The notes below the pieces were generated by a model. The model saw nothing but the letters and a program-made list of their open reading frames with translations. It had not been told where the DNA came from and made no database searches. From Haloferula sp. BvORR071 (GTDB lineage: Bacteria > Verrucomicrobiota > Verrucomicrobiia > Verrucomicrobiales > Akkermansiaceae), in the NCBI RefSeq assembly GCF_000739615.1, contig NZ_BATP01000004.1, forward strand, positions 1 through 64,000: 64,000 bases of DNA. Reading direction: 5' to 3'. The translations under genes and the position numbers were made by a program. Below, piece after piece: positions 35,366 to 45,609 of the stretch (the stretch's first letter is position 1; every line of letters begins with the position of its first letter).

Positions 35366-36133
35366 ATGCTCGCCGCAGAACGACAACGCCAGATCCTGGA
35401 GAAGGTGCGCCGGCATGGAACGGTTCGTACCACAGACTTGGCAAAAGGTTTCTCCGTCACCGAGGAGACCATCCGCCGCGATCTCGACCTTTTGGGCCGA
35501 CGCGGACACCTCCGCCGGACCCACGGCGGGGCGATGAATGCGACCGCACCGCTGGGCGAACTCTCTCAGCAGGAACGCGAGGAAAGGCAGCTCGATGAGA
35601 AGCAGGCAATCGCCCGTGAAGCGGTGCGGCTACTGCTGCCCGGAGAGACCGTTTTGCTGGATGCCTCCACCACGGCTCTGGAATTTGCCAGCAACCTGCC
35701 GGAAGGATTGCCACTACGGGTGGTGACCTATTCGCTGGCGGTGGTCGAGCGGCTGGCAACGCGGGACGAAGATATCGAGCTGGTCCAGCTTGGCGGCATG
35801 TATGAGCAGCGCGGCCGGCGTTTCTCCGGGATCATCACGGAGAACTCGCTGCGTTCGCTGCGGATCGACCGCTTCATTTTCTCCGGCGGCGGGCTGCATC
35901 CGACATTGGGTGTGAGCGAGCCGAATCCCGAGCAGGCGCGCTTGAAGCGAATGATGCTGGAGCATTGCACCTGGCGCTGTGCGCTGCTGGACCACACGAA
36001 GTTCGGGGTGAAGACGGACTACTTCTTCGCCGCGCCGAATGAGCTGGAGGTGATCGTCACCGATCGTGAGTCGCGGGCCTACGCCAAGAGTCACTTGAAA
36101 GAGCAGCCCTACGATTTGCGCTTCGCGAGGTAA
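35366..36133 (+). CDS. DeoR-family transcriptional regulator of rhamnose genes
   Basis: 255 residues from ATG 35366. The N-terminal winged helix is classical DeoR (AERQRQILEKVRRHGTVRT, FSVTEETIRRDLDLLGRRGHL, RRTHGGA). The C-terminal sugar-phosphate-binding domain has LLLPGETVLLDASTTALEFA, DEDIELVQLGGMYEQR and RCALLDHTKFG. Such regulators usually respond to a phosphorylated sugar intermediate and repress a sugar operon. Its position between divergent aldolase and downstream rhamnulokinase makes rhamnulose phosphate the likely signal, an inference from context. A longer frame from 35318 is less likely. Confidence 0.85.
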   Translation: MLAAERQRQILEKVRRHGTVRTTDLAKGFSVTEETIRRDLDLLGRRGHLRRTHGGAMNATAPLGELSQQEREERQLDEKQAIAREAVRLLLPGETVLLDASTTALEFASNLPEGLPLRVVTYSLAVVERLATRDEDIELVQLGGMYEQRGRRFSGIITENSLRSLRIDRFIFSGGGLHPTLGVSEPNPEQARLKRMMLEHCTWRCALLDHTKFGVKTDYFFAAPNELEVIVTDRESRAYAKSHLKEQPYDLRFAR

Positions 36134-36181
36134 GCGGCGGCGCTGGCAGGCTCGTCGAGCAGCCCCTGCCTTCTCTAGCAG

Positions 36182-36216
36182 ATTTCAAATTTCATATCTC
36201 AAATTTCAAATTTCAT
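36182..36216. repeat. Heptamer tandem repeat (ATTTCAA)5
   Basis: Five 7-bp units in line (ATTTCAA, ATTTCAT, ATCTCAA, ATTTCAA, ATTTCAT) lie in the 92-bp gap between the DeoR regulator and rhaB, ending 10 bp before the rhaB start. They are AT-rich in a GC-rich genome. Confidence 0.75.
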
Positions 36217-36225
36217 CGATCGTCC

Positions 36226-37698
36226 ATGCCCGTTTTCCTTGCTATTGACCTGGGTGCCGGTAGCGGCCGCGTGATTGCTGGCATCGCGGATGACGCGAAG
36301 CTGGAACTCCAGGAAATCCACCGCTTCGACAATCCCGGCACTGACCTGCCCGGTGGCTCGTATTGGAACATCATCGGGCTCTTCCGCGACATCGTGGAGG
36401 GCCTGCGCCGCGGCGTGGAGAAATATGGCAAGGAGATCGTGGCGATGGGGATCGATACCTGGGGCTGCGACTTTGGCCTCTTGGATGGCCACGGGCGCTT
36501 GCTTGGCAATCCGCACCAGTATCGTGACGCCCGCCACGAGGGGATGCCGGCGGTGATGCATGCCCGCCTGTCCGAGGCGGAGATCTATGCGCAGACCGGG
36601 ATCACCACGAATTTCTACAACTCCTCGCTGCACCTGATGGCGGAGGAGCAGGCCTGCTCCCCTGCCCTCGCGAGCGCGAACCAACTGCTCTTCATCCCCG
36701 ACCTGCTGGCCTACTGGCTGAGCGGCAAGAAGGTGGTGGAACGCACCATTGCTTCGACCTCGCAATTGCTCGATGCCTCCACCGGCGATTGGGCATGGGG
36801 AGTGATTGAGACTCTGGGACTGCCCTCGCGGATCTTCGGGAAGATCGTGCCTCCTGGCACGGTGCTGGGACCGATCCTTCCGGAAGTCGCGCGCTTGATC
36901 GGGATGGAAGGCATTCCGGTGGTGGCCAGTGCCTCGCATGATACGGCATCCGCCGTGGCTGGCATTCCGATGGAAGGCGAAGATGCGCTGTGGCTATCCT
37001 CCGGCACTTGGTCGATCATGGGGCTTGAGACCCGCGAGCCGATCCGCACGCCCGCAGCCTTTGCCGCGCGCTGCTGCAATGAGCTGGGCGTGGAGGGCAC
37101 GGTGCGCTTCCTGAAGAACATTGCCGGCCTCTGGCTGATCCAGGAATGCAAGCGCCAGTGGGCTCTGGATGGTGAGGCGCTCTCCTATGGCGAGATGGCG
37201 AAGCTGGCTGCGGATGCTCCGGCCTTCTCCGCTTTCATCGATCCGGATGATGCGATCTTCGCAGCGCCCGGGGAGATGCCGAACAAGATCCGCGCGTGGT
37301 GCGAGCGCACCGGCCAAGCGGTGCCGCAGGACAAGGGCACGATCCTCCGGATCGCCTCCGAATCCCTGGCTCTGAAGTACCGGGTGGTCTTCGAGAATTT
37401 CTGCGCGCTCTCGGGCAAGCGTTTCGAGCGGCTCTACGCCGGTGGCGGCGGCATCCAGAATGCTTTCTTAGCGCAAGCGACTTCGAACGCGCTGGGGATC
37501 GAGGTCGTCGCCGGACCGATCGAGGCCACCTCCTGCGGGAATATCGTGGTGCAGATGATCGCAACCGGAGCTTTGCCGGATCTCGCGGCGGGCCGGGCCC
37601 TGATCCGGCGCTCCTTCGATTTCCAGACTTATCAGCCACAGCAGCAGGACGATTGGCAGGCCGCATACCAGCGATTCAAAAGCGTCATCGCGAGCTGA
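36226..37698 (+). CDS. rhaB: Rhamnulokinase
   Basis: 490 residues, the normal length for RhaB. It phosphorylates L-rhamnulose with ATP in the cytoplasm. FGGY-kinase features are present: the phosphate-1 motif FLAIDLGAGSGRVIAG, MGIDTWGCDFGLLDG, SASHDTASAVAGIPM, LWLSSGTWSIMG and the adenosine motif YAGGGGIQNAFLAQATSNALG. The product is the substrate of the aldolase encoded divergently. The gene follows the DeoR regulator on the same strand, with an AT-rich heptamer repeat in the leader. Confidence 0.93.
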   Translation: MPVFLAIDLGAGSGRVIAGIADDAKLELQEIHRFDNPGTDLPGGSYWNIIGLFRDIVEGLRRGVEKYGKEIVAMGIDTWGCDFGLLDGHGRLLGNPHQYRDARHEGMPAVMHARLSEAEIYAQTGITTNFYNSSLHLMAEEQACSPALASANQLLFIPDLLAYWLSGKKVVERTIASTSQLLDASTGDWAWGVIETLGLPSRIFGKIVPPGTVLGPILPEVARLIGMEGIPVVASASHDTASAVAGIPMEGEDALWLSSGTWSIMGLETREPIRTPAAFAARCCNELGVEGTVRFLKNIAGLWLIQECKRQWALDGEALSYGEMAKLAADAPAFSAFIDPDDAIFAAPGEMPNKIRAWCERTGQAVPQDKGTILRIASESLALKYRVVFENFCALSGKRFERLYAGGGGIQNAFLAQATSNALGIEVVAGPIEATSCGNIVVQMIATGALPDLAAGRALIRRSFDFQTYQPQQQDDWQAAYQRFKSVIAS

Positions 37699-37746
37699 GG
37701 TGATTTGCCCTGTCCCAGCCAAGAAATTGCTTACTCCTCCCTCCCC

Positions 37747-38796
37747 ATGATCGACGCTGAACGTATCTTTGAAATGGACTTCCTCCGTGCCACGGAGGGA
37801 GCCGCCATCGTGGCCCACCGCTGGATGGGCCGCGGCGAAAAGGAGGCTGCCGATGCGGCTGCCTGTGATGCCATCCGCGGCATGTTCGACCTGATGGACA
37901 TGCGTGGCGAAGTGGTGATCGGCGAAGGCATCAAGGACGAGGCTCCCGGCATTTTCAAAGGCGAGAAGGTCGGCACATGGGAAGAAGGCGCACCGCAATT
38001 CCACATCGCGCTGGATCCGGTGGACGGCACCACCAATGTCTCGAAGGGCATGGCGAACTCCGTCTCCTGCATTGCCGCCGCGATCCCGGTGGATGGTGAG
38101 GCGAGTGCGCTGGAGGACATCCCGGCCTTCTATCTCGAAAAGCTCTCCTATCCGGAGAAGGTGCGGAAGGCCTTCATCGCCGATCCCAAGCTGCCGATCA
38201 GCGTGGAGGCTCCGACCGAGGAGGTGATCAAGCTCACCGCGAAGATTCTTGAGAAGGACATCCGGGATATCGTCGTGATGATCCTCGATCGTCCCCGCAA
38301 CCAGCCTTACATCGACGCGGTGCGGCGGATGGGGGCCAAGCTGCGGATGATCTCGGACGGCGACATCGCCGCGGCGATCGCGCCGGCCCTGCCGGAGAGC
38401 AATGTCGATCTCTACGTGGGTATCGGAGGTGCGCCGGAGGGTGTTCTTTCTGCAGCTGGCCTGCGTTGCCTAGGCGGAGGCTTGCAGGCGAAGATCTGGC
38501 CGAAGGATGGCTTGGAGAGACGCGTGCTGATCGCCGAGGGCCACGAAAAACTGCTGGACCGGGTGTATCTGTCGAAGGACCTGGCGAAGGGGGACCGGAT
38601 CCTCTTCAGCGCCACAGGCATCTCCGACAGTTCGCTGCTCCGCGGCGTGCGGGTGGACGGCAAGATCGCGCGCACACATTCCGTGCTGATGCGGGTGAAG
38701 AGCCGCACGGTGAGGTCGATCAAGGCCTCGCATGACCTTTCGGCGAAGACCTTCCGCCTGCGGTCGGCGAACGCGGAGGTCTTGTTGGTGGATTGA
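37747..38796 (+). CDS. glpX: Class II fructose-1,6-bisphosphatase
   Basis: 349 residues from ATG 37747. The GlpX family dephosphorylates fructose 1,6-bisphosphate in gluconeogenesis using divalent metal. Motifs are GEVVIGEGIKDEAPG, the metal site LDPVDGTTNVSKGM, RMISDGDIAAAIAP and VDLYVGIGGAPEGVLSAAGLRCLGG. A frame from 37705 adds 14 residues but has no sign of being used. It lies 48 bp after rhaB on the same strand. Rhamnose cleavage yields DHAP, so a gluconeogenic enzyme next door makes metabolic sense. Confidence 0.93.
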   Translation: MIDAERIFEMDFLRATEGAAIVAHRWMGRGEKEAADAAACDAIRGMFDLMDMRGEVVIGEGIKDEAPGIFKGEKVGTWEEGAPQFHIALDPVDGTTNVSKGMANSVSCIAAAIPVDGEASALEDIPAFYLEKLSYPEKVRKAFIADPKLPISVEAPTEEVIKLTAKILEKDIRDIVVMILDRPRNQPYIDAVRRMGAKLRMISDGDIAAAIAPALPESNVDLYVGIGGAPEGVLSAAGLRCLGGGLQAKIWPKDGLERRVLIAEGHEKLLDRVYLSKDLAKGDRILFSATGISDSSLLRGVRVDGKIARTHSVLMRVKSRTVRSIKASHDLSAKTFRLRSANAEVLLVD

Positions 38797-38823
38797 AGCC
38801 CCTCCGCCCGGACTGCGTGCAGA

Positions 38824-39570
38824 CTACTTCAAAGCCCCTTGATCCGAGCGCGCGATCTTGATGAAGACATCTTCGAGATCGTCTTCCTGGAAGTGCTTGG
38901 TGATCTCGTCGGGCGTTCCCTGCGCGAGGATCTTGCCGGCATGGAGGAAGAGCACGCGGTCGCAGACCTCCTCGATGTCGCGCATGTTGTGCGAGGTGTA
39001 GAGGATTGCGGGATGTCGCTCCCGCTGGACGTGACGGACGAGCTTGCGAACCTTGTCGGCGATATCCGGGTCGAGCGAGGCGGTTGGCTCATCAAGCAGG
39101 AGTAGCTCGGGATCGTTGAGCAGGGCCTTGGCGAGATTAACACGGGTCGATTCACCGGCGCTGAGCTGGCCGGTGGATTTCTCCGCGAGCTTGCTGATCT
39201 CCAGCAGCTCCAAAAGCTCGGCAACCTTTTGCTTCGGCTTGGGGACCGAGTAGAGGCGAGCAAAGATTTCGAGATTGTGGCGAACGCCGATGTTCCCCGG
39301 GAGGGTGGCGTAGGTGGTGCAGAAGTTCGCGCGCTGAAGGATTTCCAGGCGGTGCTTCTGGAGGTCCATGCCAAAGGCGCGGATCGCCCCGCCGCTGGGC
39401 GTGGTCAGGCCCAGGATCATGTTCATCAGCGTGGTCTTGCCTGCGCCGTTCACCCCCAAGAGGCCGACAGTCTCTCCGGCGCAGACCTTGAGTGAAACGC
39501 CGTCCACCGCGGTGAAGTCATCGAACTTCTTCACCACGTTATCGATTTCGAGGATGACTTGCGGGGTCAC
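38824..39570 (-). CDS. ABC transporter ATP-binding protein (ABC-2 export type)
   Basis: About 248 residues from GTG 39570 (VTPQVILEIDNVVKKF); the frame is open to 39657. Walker A is GVNGAGKTTL, the signature is QLSAGESTRVNLAKALL and Walker B is ELLLLDEPTASLDP; the H-loop is in LYTSHNMRD. The signature carries SAGE instead of SGGQ, as in some export-type ATPases. No permease is adjacent; the ABC-2 permease at 20680-21480 is a possible partner. Substrate unknown. Confidence 0.85.
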   Translation of the reverse strand: MTPQVILEIDNVVKKFDDFTAVDGVSLKVCAGETVGLLGVNGAGKTTLMNMILGLTTPSGGAIRAFGMDLQKHRLEILQRANFCTTYATLPGNIGVRHNLEIFARLYSVPKPKQKVAELLELLEISKLAEKSTGQLSAGESTRVNLAKALLNDPELLLLDEPTASLDPDIADKVRKLVRHVQRERHPAILYTSHNMRDIEEVCDRVLFLHAGKILAQGTPDEITKHFQEDDLEDVFIKIARSDQGALK

Positions 39571-39716
39571 GCGCGGAGCATCGGACGGATTTTCGCGGCG
39601 TCCAGCATTCTTCCCGCAGGCAGGGAGGAAGGAAATGCGGCCTTCCGAGCGCTGCAAAAAGATGCAACACTTTAAGGAAAGGCATTCGTCATGAAGCGCG
39701 TTTCCAGTGATCGGAC

Positions 39717-40553
39717 ATGAAACCCAAGATGATCCTCACAGCCGTGCTGACACTCGCGGCGGCATTTCCCTTTTCCCTCCGCGCGGAGGAAGCCCCGAAG
39801 CCCTTCAAGGTCGCGGCCTTCTACACCGGCAAGGAGGACCAAGCGCACATCAGCTTCATGAAGGAGGCAAACGAGTGGTTCCCGGCGATGGCCAAGGAAC
39901 ACGGGTTTACCTATGAAACGACGAATGACTGGAAGAAGCTGAACGCGACTTATCTGGCGGACTGCCAGGTGGTGGTCTTCCTCGATACCCGGCCCGAGGG
40001 TCCAGAACAGCGGCAGGCATTCCAAGAATACATGGAGAAGGGTGGTGCGTGGATGGGCTTCCACTTCGCGGCCTTTGCGCTGAAGGACTCCTCGGTGAAG
40101 CCTGACTGGGCCTGGTATCACGATACCTTTCTTGGCTCCGGCGAGTATGGGAGCAACACGTGGCGACCGACTTCGGCAGTGCTGAAGGTGGAAGTGCCGG
40201 ACCATCCCGCGCTGAGGGGACTACCCGCGACCTTCAAGTCCGCGCCGAACGAGTGGTACCGCTGGAAGAATAACCTGCGGGAAAATCCGGACATCACGGT
40301 GCTGCTCTCAATCGATCCCTCCAGCTTCCCACTCGGCACCGGACCGAAGCCGCATGAGATCTGGCACAGTGGCGACTACCCGGTGGTGTGGACGAACAAG
40401 AAGTATCACATGGTCTATTTCAACATGGGCCACAACGACATCGACTACGAAGGGAAGACCAACAAGGAACTATCCTTCACCTTCAAGAACGAGATCGAAA
40501 GCCAACTCATCCTGAACAGCCTGCTCTGGCTCGGTGGGAGGAACGAAAAGTGA
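39717..40553 (+). CDS. ThuA-domain secreted protein (first copy)
   Basis: 278 residues with a signal peptide (MILTAVLTLAAAFPFSLRA). The ThuA (trehalose-utilisation) fold, a class I glutamine amidotransferase-like flavodoxin variant, shows FKVAAFYTGKEDQAHISF, CQVVVFLDTRPEG, GGAWMGFHFAAFAL, the conserved VPDHPALRGLPATF and PVVWTNKKYHMVYFNMGHND. The role is unknown; the family occurs with sugar-oxidising enzymes. It lies 11 bp ahead of GH9, in a ThuA-GH9-ThuA operon. Confidence 0.82.
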   Translation: MKPKMILTAVLTLAAAFPFSLRAEEAPKPFKVAAFYTGKEDQAHISFMKEANEWFPAMAKEHGFTYETTNDWKKLNATYLADCQVVVFLDTRPEGPEQRQAFQEYMEKGGAWMGFHFAAFALKDSSVKPDWAWYHDTFLGSGEYGSNTWRPTSAVLKVEVPDHPALRGLPATFKSAPNEWYRWKNNLRENPDITVLLSIDPSSFPLGTGPKPHEIWHSGDYPVVWTNKKYHMVYFNMGHNDIDYEGKTNKELSFTFKNEIESQLILNSLLWLGGRNEK

Positions 40554-40564
40554 GATCGCGATCC

Positions 40565-42349
40565 ATGTCCCCTTCCCGACTTCAATTCATCTCTTTTCTG
40601 GGGATTCTGACGAGTTCCCATGCGCCTGCCGCGGAGGAAAAGGAACCGAGATCCAGCGTGGCAGCGGTGGTGATCCACGCGAACCAAGTGGTGTATGATT
40701 TAAAGGCACCGAAGGTCGCGGTGGTGGAAACGGCCGAGCCTCTGACGGAGAGCGTGCGCTTTCGGATTGCCGGGGACAAGGGGAAGGTCTTCGAAGCACC
40801 GCTTGCGAGTGGGACGAAGTGCGAGGACTGGTTTCCCGGGCGGAACTTTTACCGGATGGATTTCTCGGGGCTCGCGGAGGCGGGGAAGTTCCACTTGGAA
40901 ATCGAGGACAAGGGGAAGACCTGGAGCTCCACGGATTTCGAGATCGGCGAGCAGGCACTGCCTAAGCTCGCGATCCCTGCGATCACCGGCTTCTACAAGC
41001 ACCAGCGGGCGGACTCAAAGGAGGAGCTGGAGGCGGACCGACAACTACTGCTTCATGGCAGCGACAAGCGCGTGGATCTGCGCGGCGGCTGGTGCGATGC
41101 CTCGGGCGATGTCAGCAAGTATTTCTCCCACCTGGCCTACACGCGCTACATGTGCCCGCAGCAGACCCCGCTGGTGGTGTGGTCGATGGTGAACACGCTG
41201 GAGACGGCCGGTCCCTTGTTAGAGAAGATGGGTGCCAAGGCGGCTTTACAGGATGAGGCACTCTATGGCGCGGAGTATCTGCTGCGCTCGCTCTCGGACG
41301 AGGGCTACTTCTACATGACCGTCTTCAGCTACTTTAAGAAGGATCCATCGGAGCGTCGCGTGGTGGGGCTGCTGGCGGATAGCAAGACGACGGACGACTA
41401 CCAATGCGCCTTCCGTGACGGAGGAGGAATGGGCATCGCCGCGCTGGCCCGGATTTCCAAGTGGAAGAAGGATGCCGGCTATCTGGAAGCGGCGGAAAGG
41501 GCCTTTGCCCACCTGCAGGTGAACAACCTGAAGTATGCCGACGATCACAAGGAGAACATCATCGATGACCACTGCGCGCTGCTGGCCGCCACCGAGCTGT
41601 GGATTGCCACAGAGAAGCCAGAGTATCGCGATGCGGCAAGGGATCGCGCAGCCAAGCTGATCAAGCGCCAGAGCCCGGAAGGCTACTTCATTGCCGACGG
41701 GGGCAAGCGCCCCTACTGGCATGCCTCGGATGCGGGCCTTCCGGTGCTCGCACTGGCGCGCTATCTGGACAAGGAAGCGGAGAGCGTGGCGCGAGAACCA
41801 GCGCTAGCTGCAATCCGCGCTTTCCTCGACTACCAGCTCCGTGTGACGGCTAAGGCGACGAATCCCTTCGGCTATGCGCGGCAGTCCTTTCTGTTCCGTG
41901 GAGAGGTGAAGGATGGCTTTTTCATCCCGCACGAGAATGAGAGCGGCTGGTGGTGGCAGGGCGAGAATGCGCGGCTCGGCTCGCTCGCGGCGGCGGCGAT
42001 TGTCGGCGGGCGGCTGGTGTATCCGGACAAGGCAGCGCCCTATGGGGTGAAGGCGGAACTCGGCCGCTTCGCCGCGGATCAGGTGGCATGGATTCTGGGA
42101 GGCAATCCCTATGACGTCTGTTTCATGTATGAGCATGGGAAGACAAACGTGCCCTACATGAAATCGATGTTCGGCCATGGCTCAGGCCGCGGTGGGATCT
42201 CGAACGGGATCACCGGCAAGAATGCCGACGGGTCCGGGATCGACTTCCACTTTCACGCGAATGGCAACGAGTGGCGCTGGACCGAGCAGTGGATTCCCCA
42301 CTCCGCCTGGTTCCTCCAAGCCGTCACGGCGATGTCCTCATCCAACTGA
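40565..42349 (+). CDS. Secreted glycoside hydrolase family 9 (endoglucanase-like)
   Basis: 594 residues from ATG 40565 with a signal peptide (LQFISFLGILTSSHAPAA). Residues about 40-130 form the N-terminal Ig-like CelD_N domain (IHANQVVYDLKAPKVAVVET). The (alpha/alpha)6 catalytic domain follows with RGGWCDASGDVSKYFSH (catalytic base region, about 170-185), ARISKWKKDAGYLEAAERAF, ILGGNPYDVCFMYEHG and the C-terminal NEWRWTEQWIPHSAWFLQAV holding the likely acid glutamate. It should cut beta-1,4-glucan or a related glycan outside the cytoplasm. It is flanked closely by two ThuA genes in the same direction. Confidence 0.85.
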   Translation: MSPSRLQFISFLGILTSSHAPAAEEKEPRSSVAAVVIHANQVVYDLKAPKVAVVETAEPLTESVRFRIAGDKGKVFEAPLASGTKCEDWFPGRNFYRMDFSGLAEAGKFHLEIEDKGKTWSSTDFEIGEQALPKLAIPAITGFYKHQRADSKEELEADRQLLLHGSDKRVDLRGGWCDASGDVSKYFSHLAYTRYMCPQQTPLVVWSMVNTLETAGPLLEKMGAKAALQDEALYGAEYLLRSLSDEGYFYMTVFSYFKKDPSERRVVGLLADSKTTDDYQCAFRDGGGMGIAALARISKWKKDAGYLEAAERAFAHLQVNNLKYADDHKENIIDDHCALLAATELWIATEKPEYRDAARDRAAKLIKRQSPEGYFIADGGKRPYWHASDAGLPVLALARYLDKEAESVAREPALAAIRAFLDYQLRVTAKATNPFGYARQSFLFRGEVKDGFFIPHENESGWWWQGENARLGSLAAAAIVGGRLVYPDKAAPYGVKAELGRFAADQVAWILGGNPYDVCFMYEHGKTNVPYMKSMFGHGSGRGGISNGITGKNADGSGIDFHFHANGNEWRWTEQWIPHSAWFLQAVTAMSSSN

Positions 42350-42357
42350 TCTACCCC

Positions 42358-43152
42358 ATGAAAACCCTGCTTGCCACTGCCGCTCTATTGATCACCGCCC
42401 TGCTTTCGGTCGCGCGGGCTGAAGATCCCCCGCCCCGCTTCCGGGCGGTGGTGCTGGCGGAGAAGGACGATAACCATGGCCCTTTCGTAACTGCGGCGCT
42501 GGATTGGCTGAAAACCACCGCGGCGAAGGAAAACTTCGCCTACGATGTCTTCGAGGAGCCGAAGGGTTTCAATAAAGGGCTCTTCGCCAAATATCAGCTC
42601 GTCATCCAGCTCAACTACCCGCCCTACCGCTGGAGCGATGAGGCTAAGGCCGCCTTCGAGGACTACATCGAGAACGGCCGGGGCGGCTGGGTGGGTCTGC
42701 ACCACGCCACTCTGCTCGGTGAGTTCGACGGCTACCCGATGTGGCCGTGGTTCTCCGACTTCATGGGCGGGATCCGCTTCAAGTCCTACATCGCCAAGCG
42801 CGCCTCCGGCACGGTCGAGGTGGAGGCCGCGGATCACCCCTGCTTCAAGGGGCTCCCCAAGACCTTCACGATCGACGAGGAGGAATGGTATACTTACGAC
42901 AAGAATCCCCGGCCGAAGGTCCTAGTCCTGGCCAAGGTGGACGAGGCCTCCTACAAGCCGGATTCCGAGGTCAAGATGGGCGACCACCCGGTGGTCTGGT
43001 CGAACCCGAAAATGAAGGCCAGGAACGTCTATATCCAGATGGGCCACCACCCGAGCCTGATCCAGAATGAAAACTATACCGCCCTGCTAAGGAATTCGAT
43101 CCTGTGGGCGGCGACAGGTGCGGAAAAGGCGGCTGAGCATAGCGGTTCCTGA
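42358..43152 (+). CDS. ThuA-domain secreted protein (second copy)
   Basis: 264 residues from ATG 42358 with a signal peptide (MKTLLATAALLITALLSVARA). ThuA features are RAVVLAEKDDNHGPFV, YQLVIQLNYPPYRWSDEA, GGWVGLHHATLLGEF, VEAADHPCFKGLPKTFTI and HPVVWSNPKMKARNVYIQMGHHP. It is a distant paralogue of the protein at 39717-40553. The gap after GH9 is only 8 bp, so the three genes form an operon. The upstream frame from 42271 overlaps GH9 and is not used. Confidence 0.82.
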   Translation: MKTLLATAALLITALLSVARAEDPPPRFRAVVLAEKDDNHGPFVTAALDWLKTTAAKENFAYDVFEEPKGFNKGLFAKYQLVIQLNYPPYRWSDEAKAAFEDYIENGRGGWVGLHHATLLGEFDGYPMWPWFSDFMGGIRFKSYIAKRASGTVEVEAADHPCFKGLPKTFTIDEEEWYTYDKNPRPKVLVLAKVDEASYKPDSEVKMGDHPVVWSNPKMKARNVYIQMGHHPSLIQNENYTALLRNSILWAATGAEKAAEHSGS

Positions 43153-43230
43153 GGCGGGGGAATCTTGAGCACAGGACGTCCTGAATTGCGCTCCAGCGGG
43201 TCTGCTCTGGCCCTTTGTCCCAAGCCTCTG

Positions 43231-43290
43231 ATTTTACCTGAAATTCCGTGAGTCCGGGATTGCCATTTGCCGGAAGCCGACTAAGGAAGT
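43231..43290 (+). promoter_or_regulatory. Promoter-like region upstream of the EF-G gene resembling that of rplS
   Basis: GATTTTA, GAAATTC and GAGTCCG lie 10 bp apart and are followed 13 bp later by TTGCCA, then 15 bp to CTAAGG. The central GAAATTCyGTGA block, the TTGCnAT and a CGGAAG match the rplS upstream region (10689-10760) in order and spacing. Function is inferred. Confidence 0.4.
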
Positions 43291-43336
43291 CGCCCCGGCG
43301 CATCCCGCCGGTGCCCAACGCATTACACCTAAGAGC

Positions 43337-45427
<2,091 letters not shown>

Positions 45428-45458
45428 GCTTCCTGCTGGCAGTTTGATTGATTTATTG

Positions 45459-45490
45459 ACCCCGTCGTCCGCAAGGGCGACGGGGTTTTT
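45459..45490 (+). terminator. Rho-independent terminator after the EF-G gene
   Basis: ACCCCGTCG (45459-45467) and CGACGGGGT (45478-45486) form a 9-bp stem with a 10-base loop, then TTTTT. It lies 31 bp after the stop. Confidence 0.9.
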
Positions 45491-45609
45491 CATTTCGGCG
45501 GAAGGTTACCCGTTACAGGTCCGTGAAGCTGCGAGGACAACATTTGCAGCGCGGGCTCACAAGTTCCTGTTCTCAGCTTGCCAAGCCCGCCAGAGATTCG
45601 CCGGAACCG

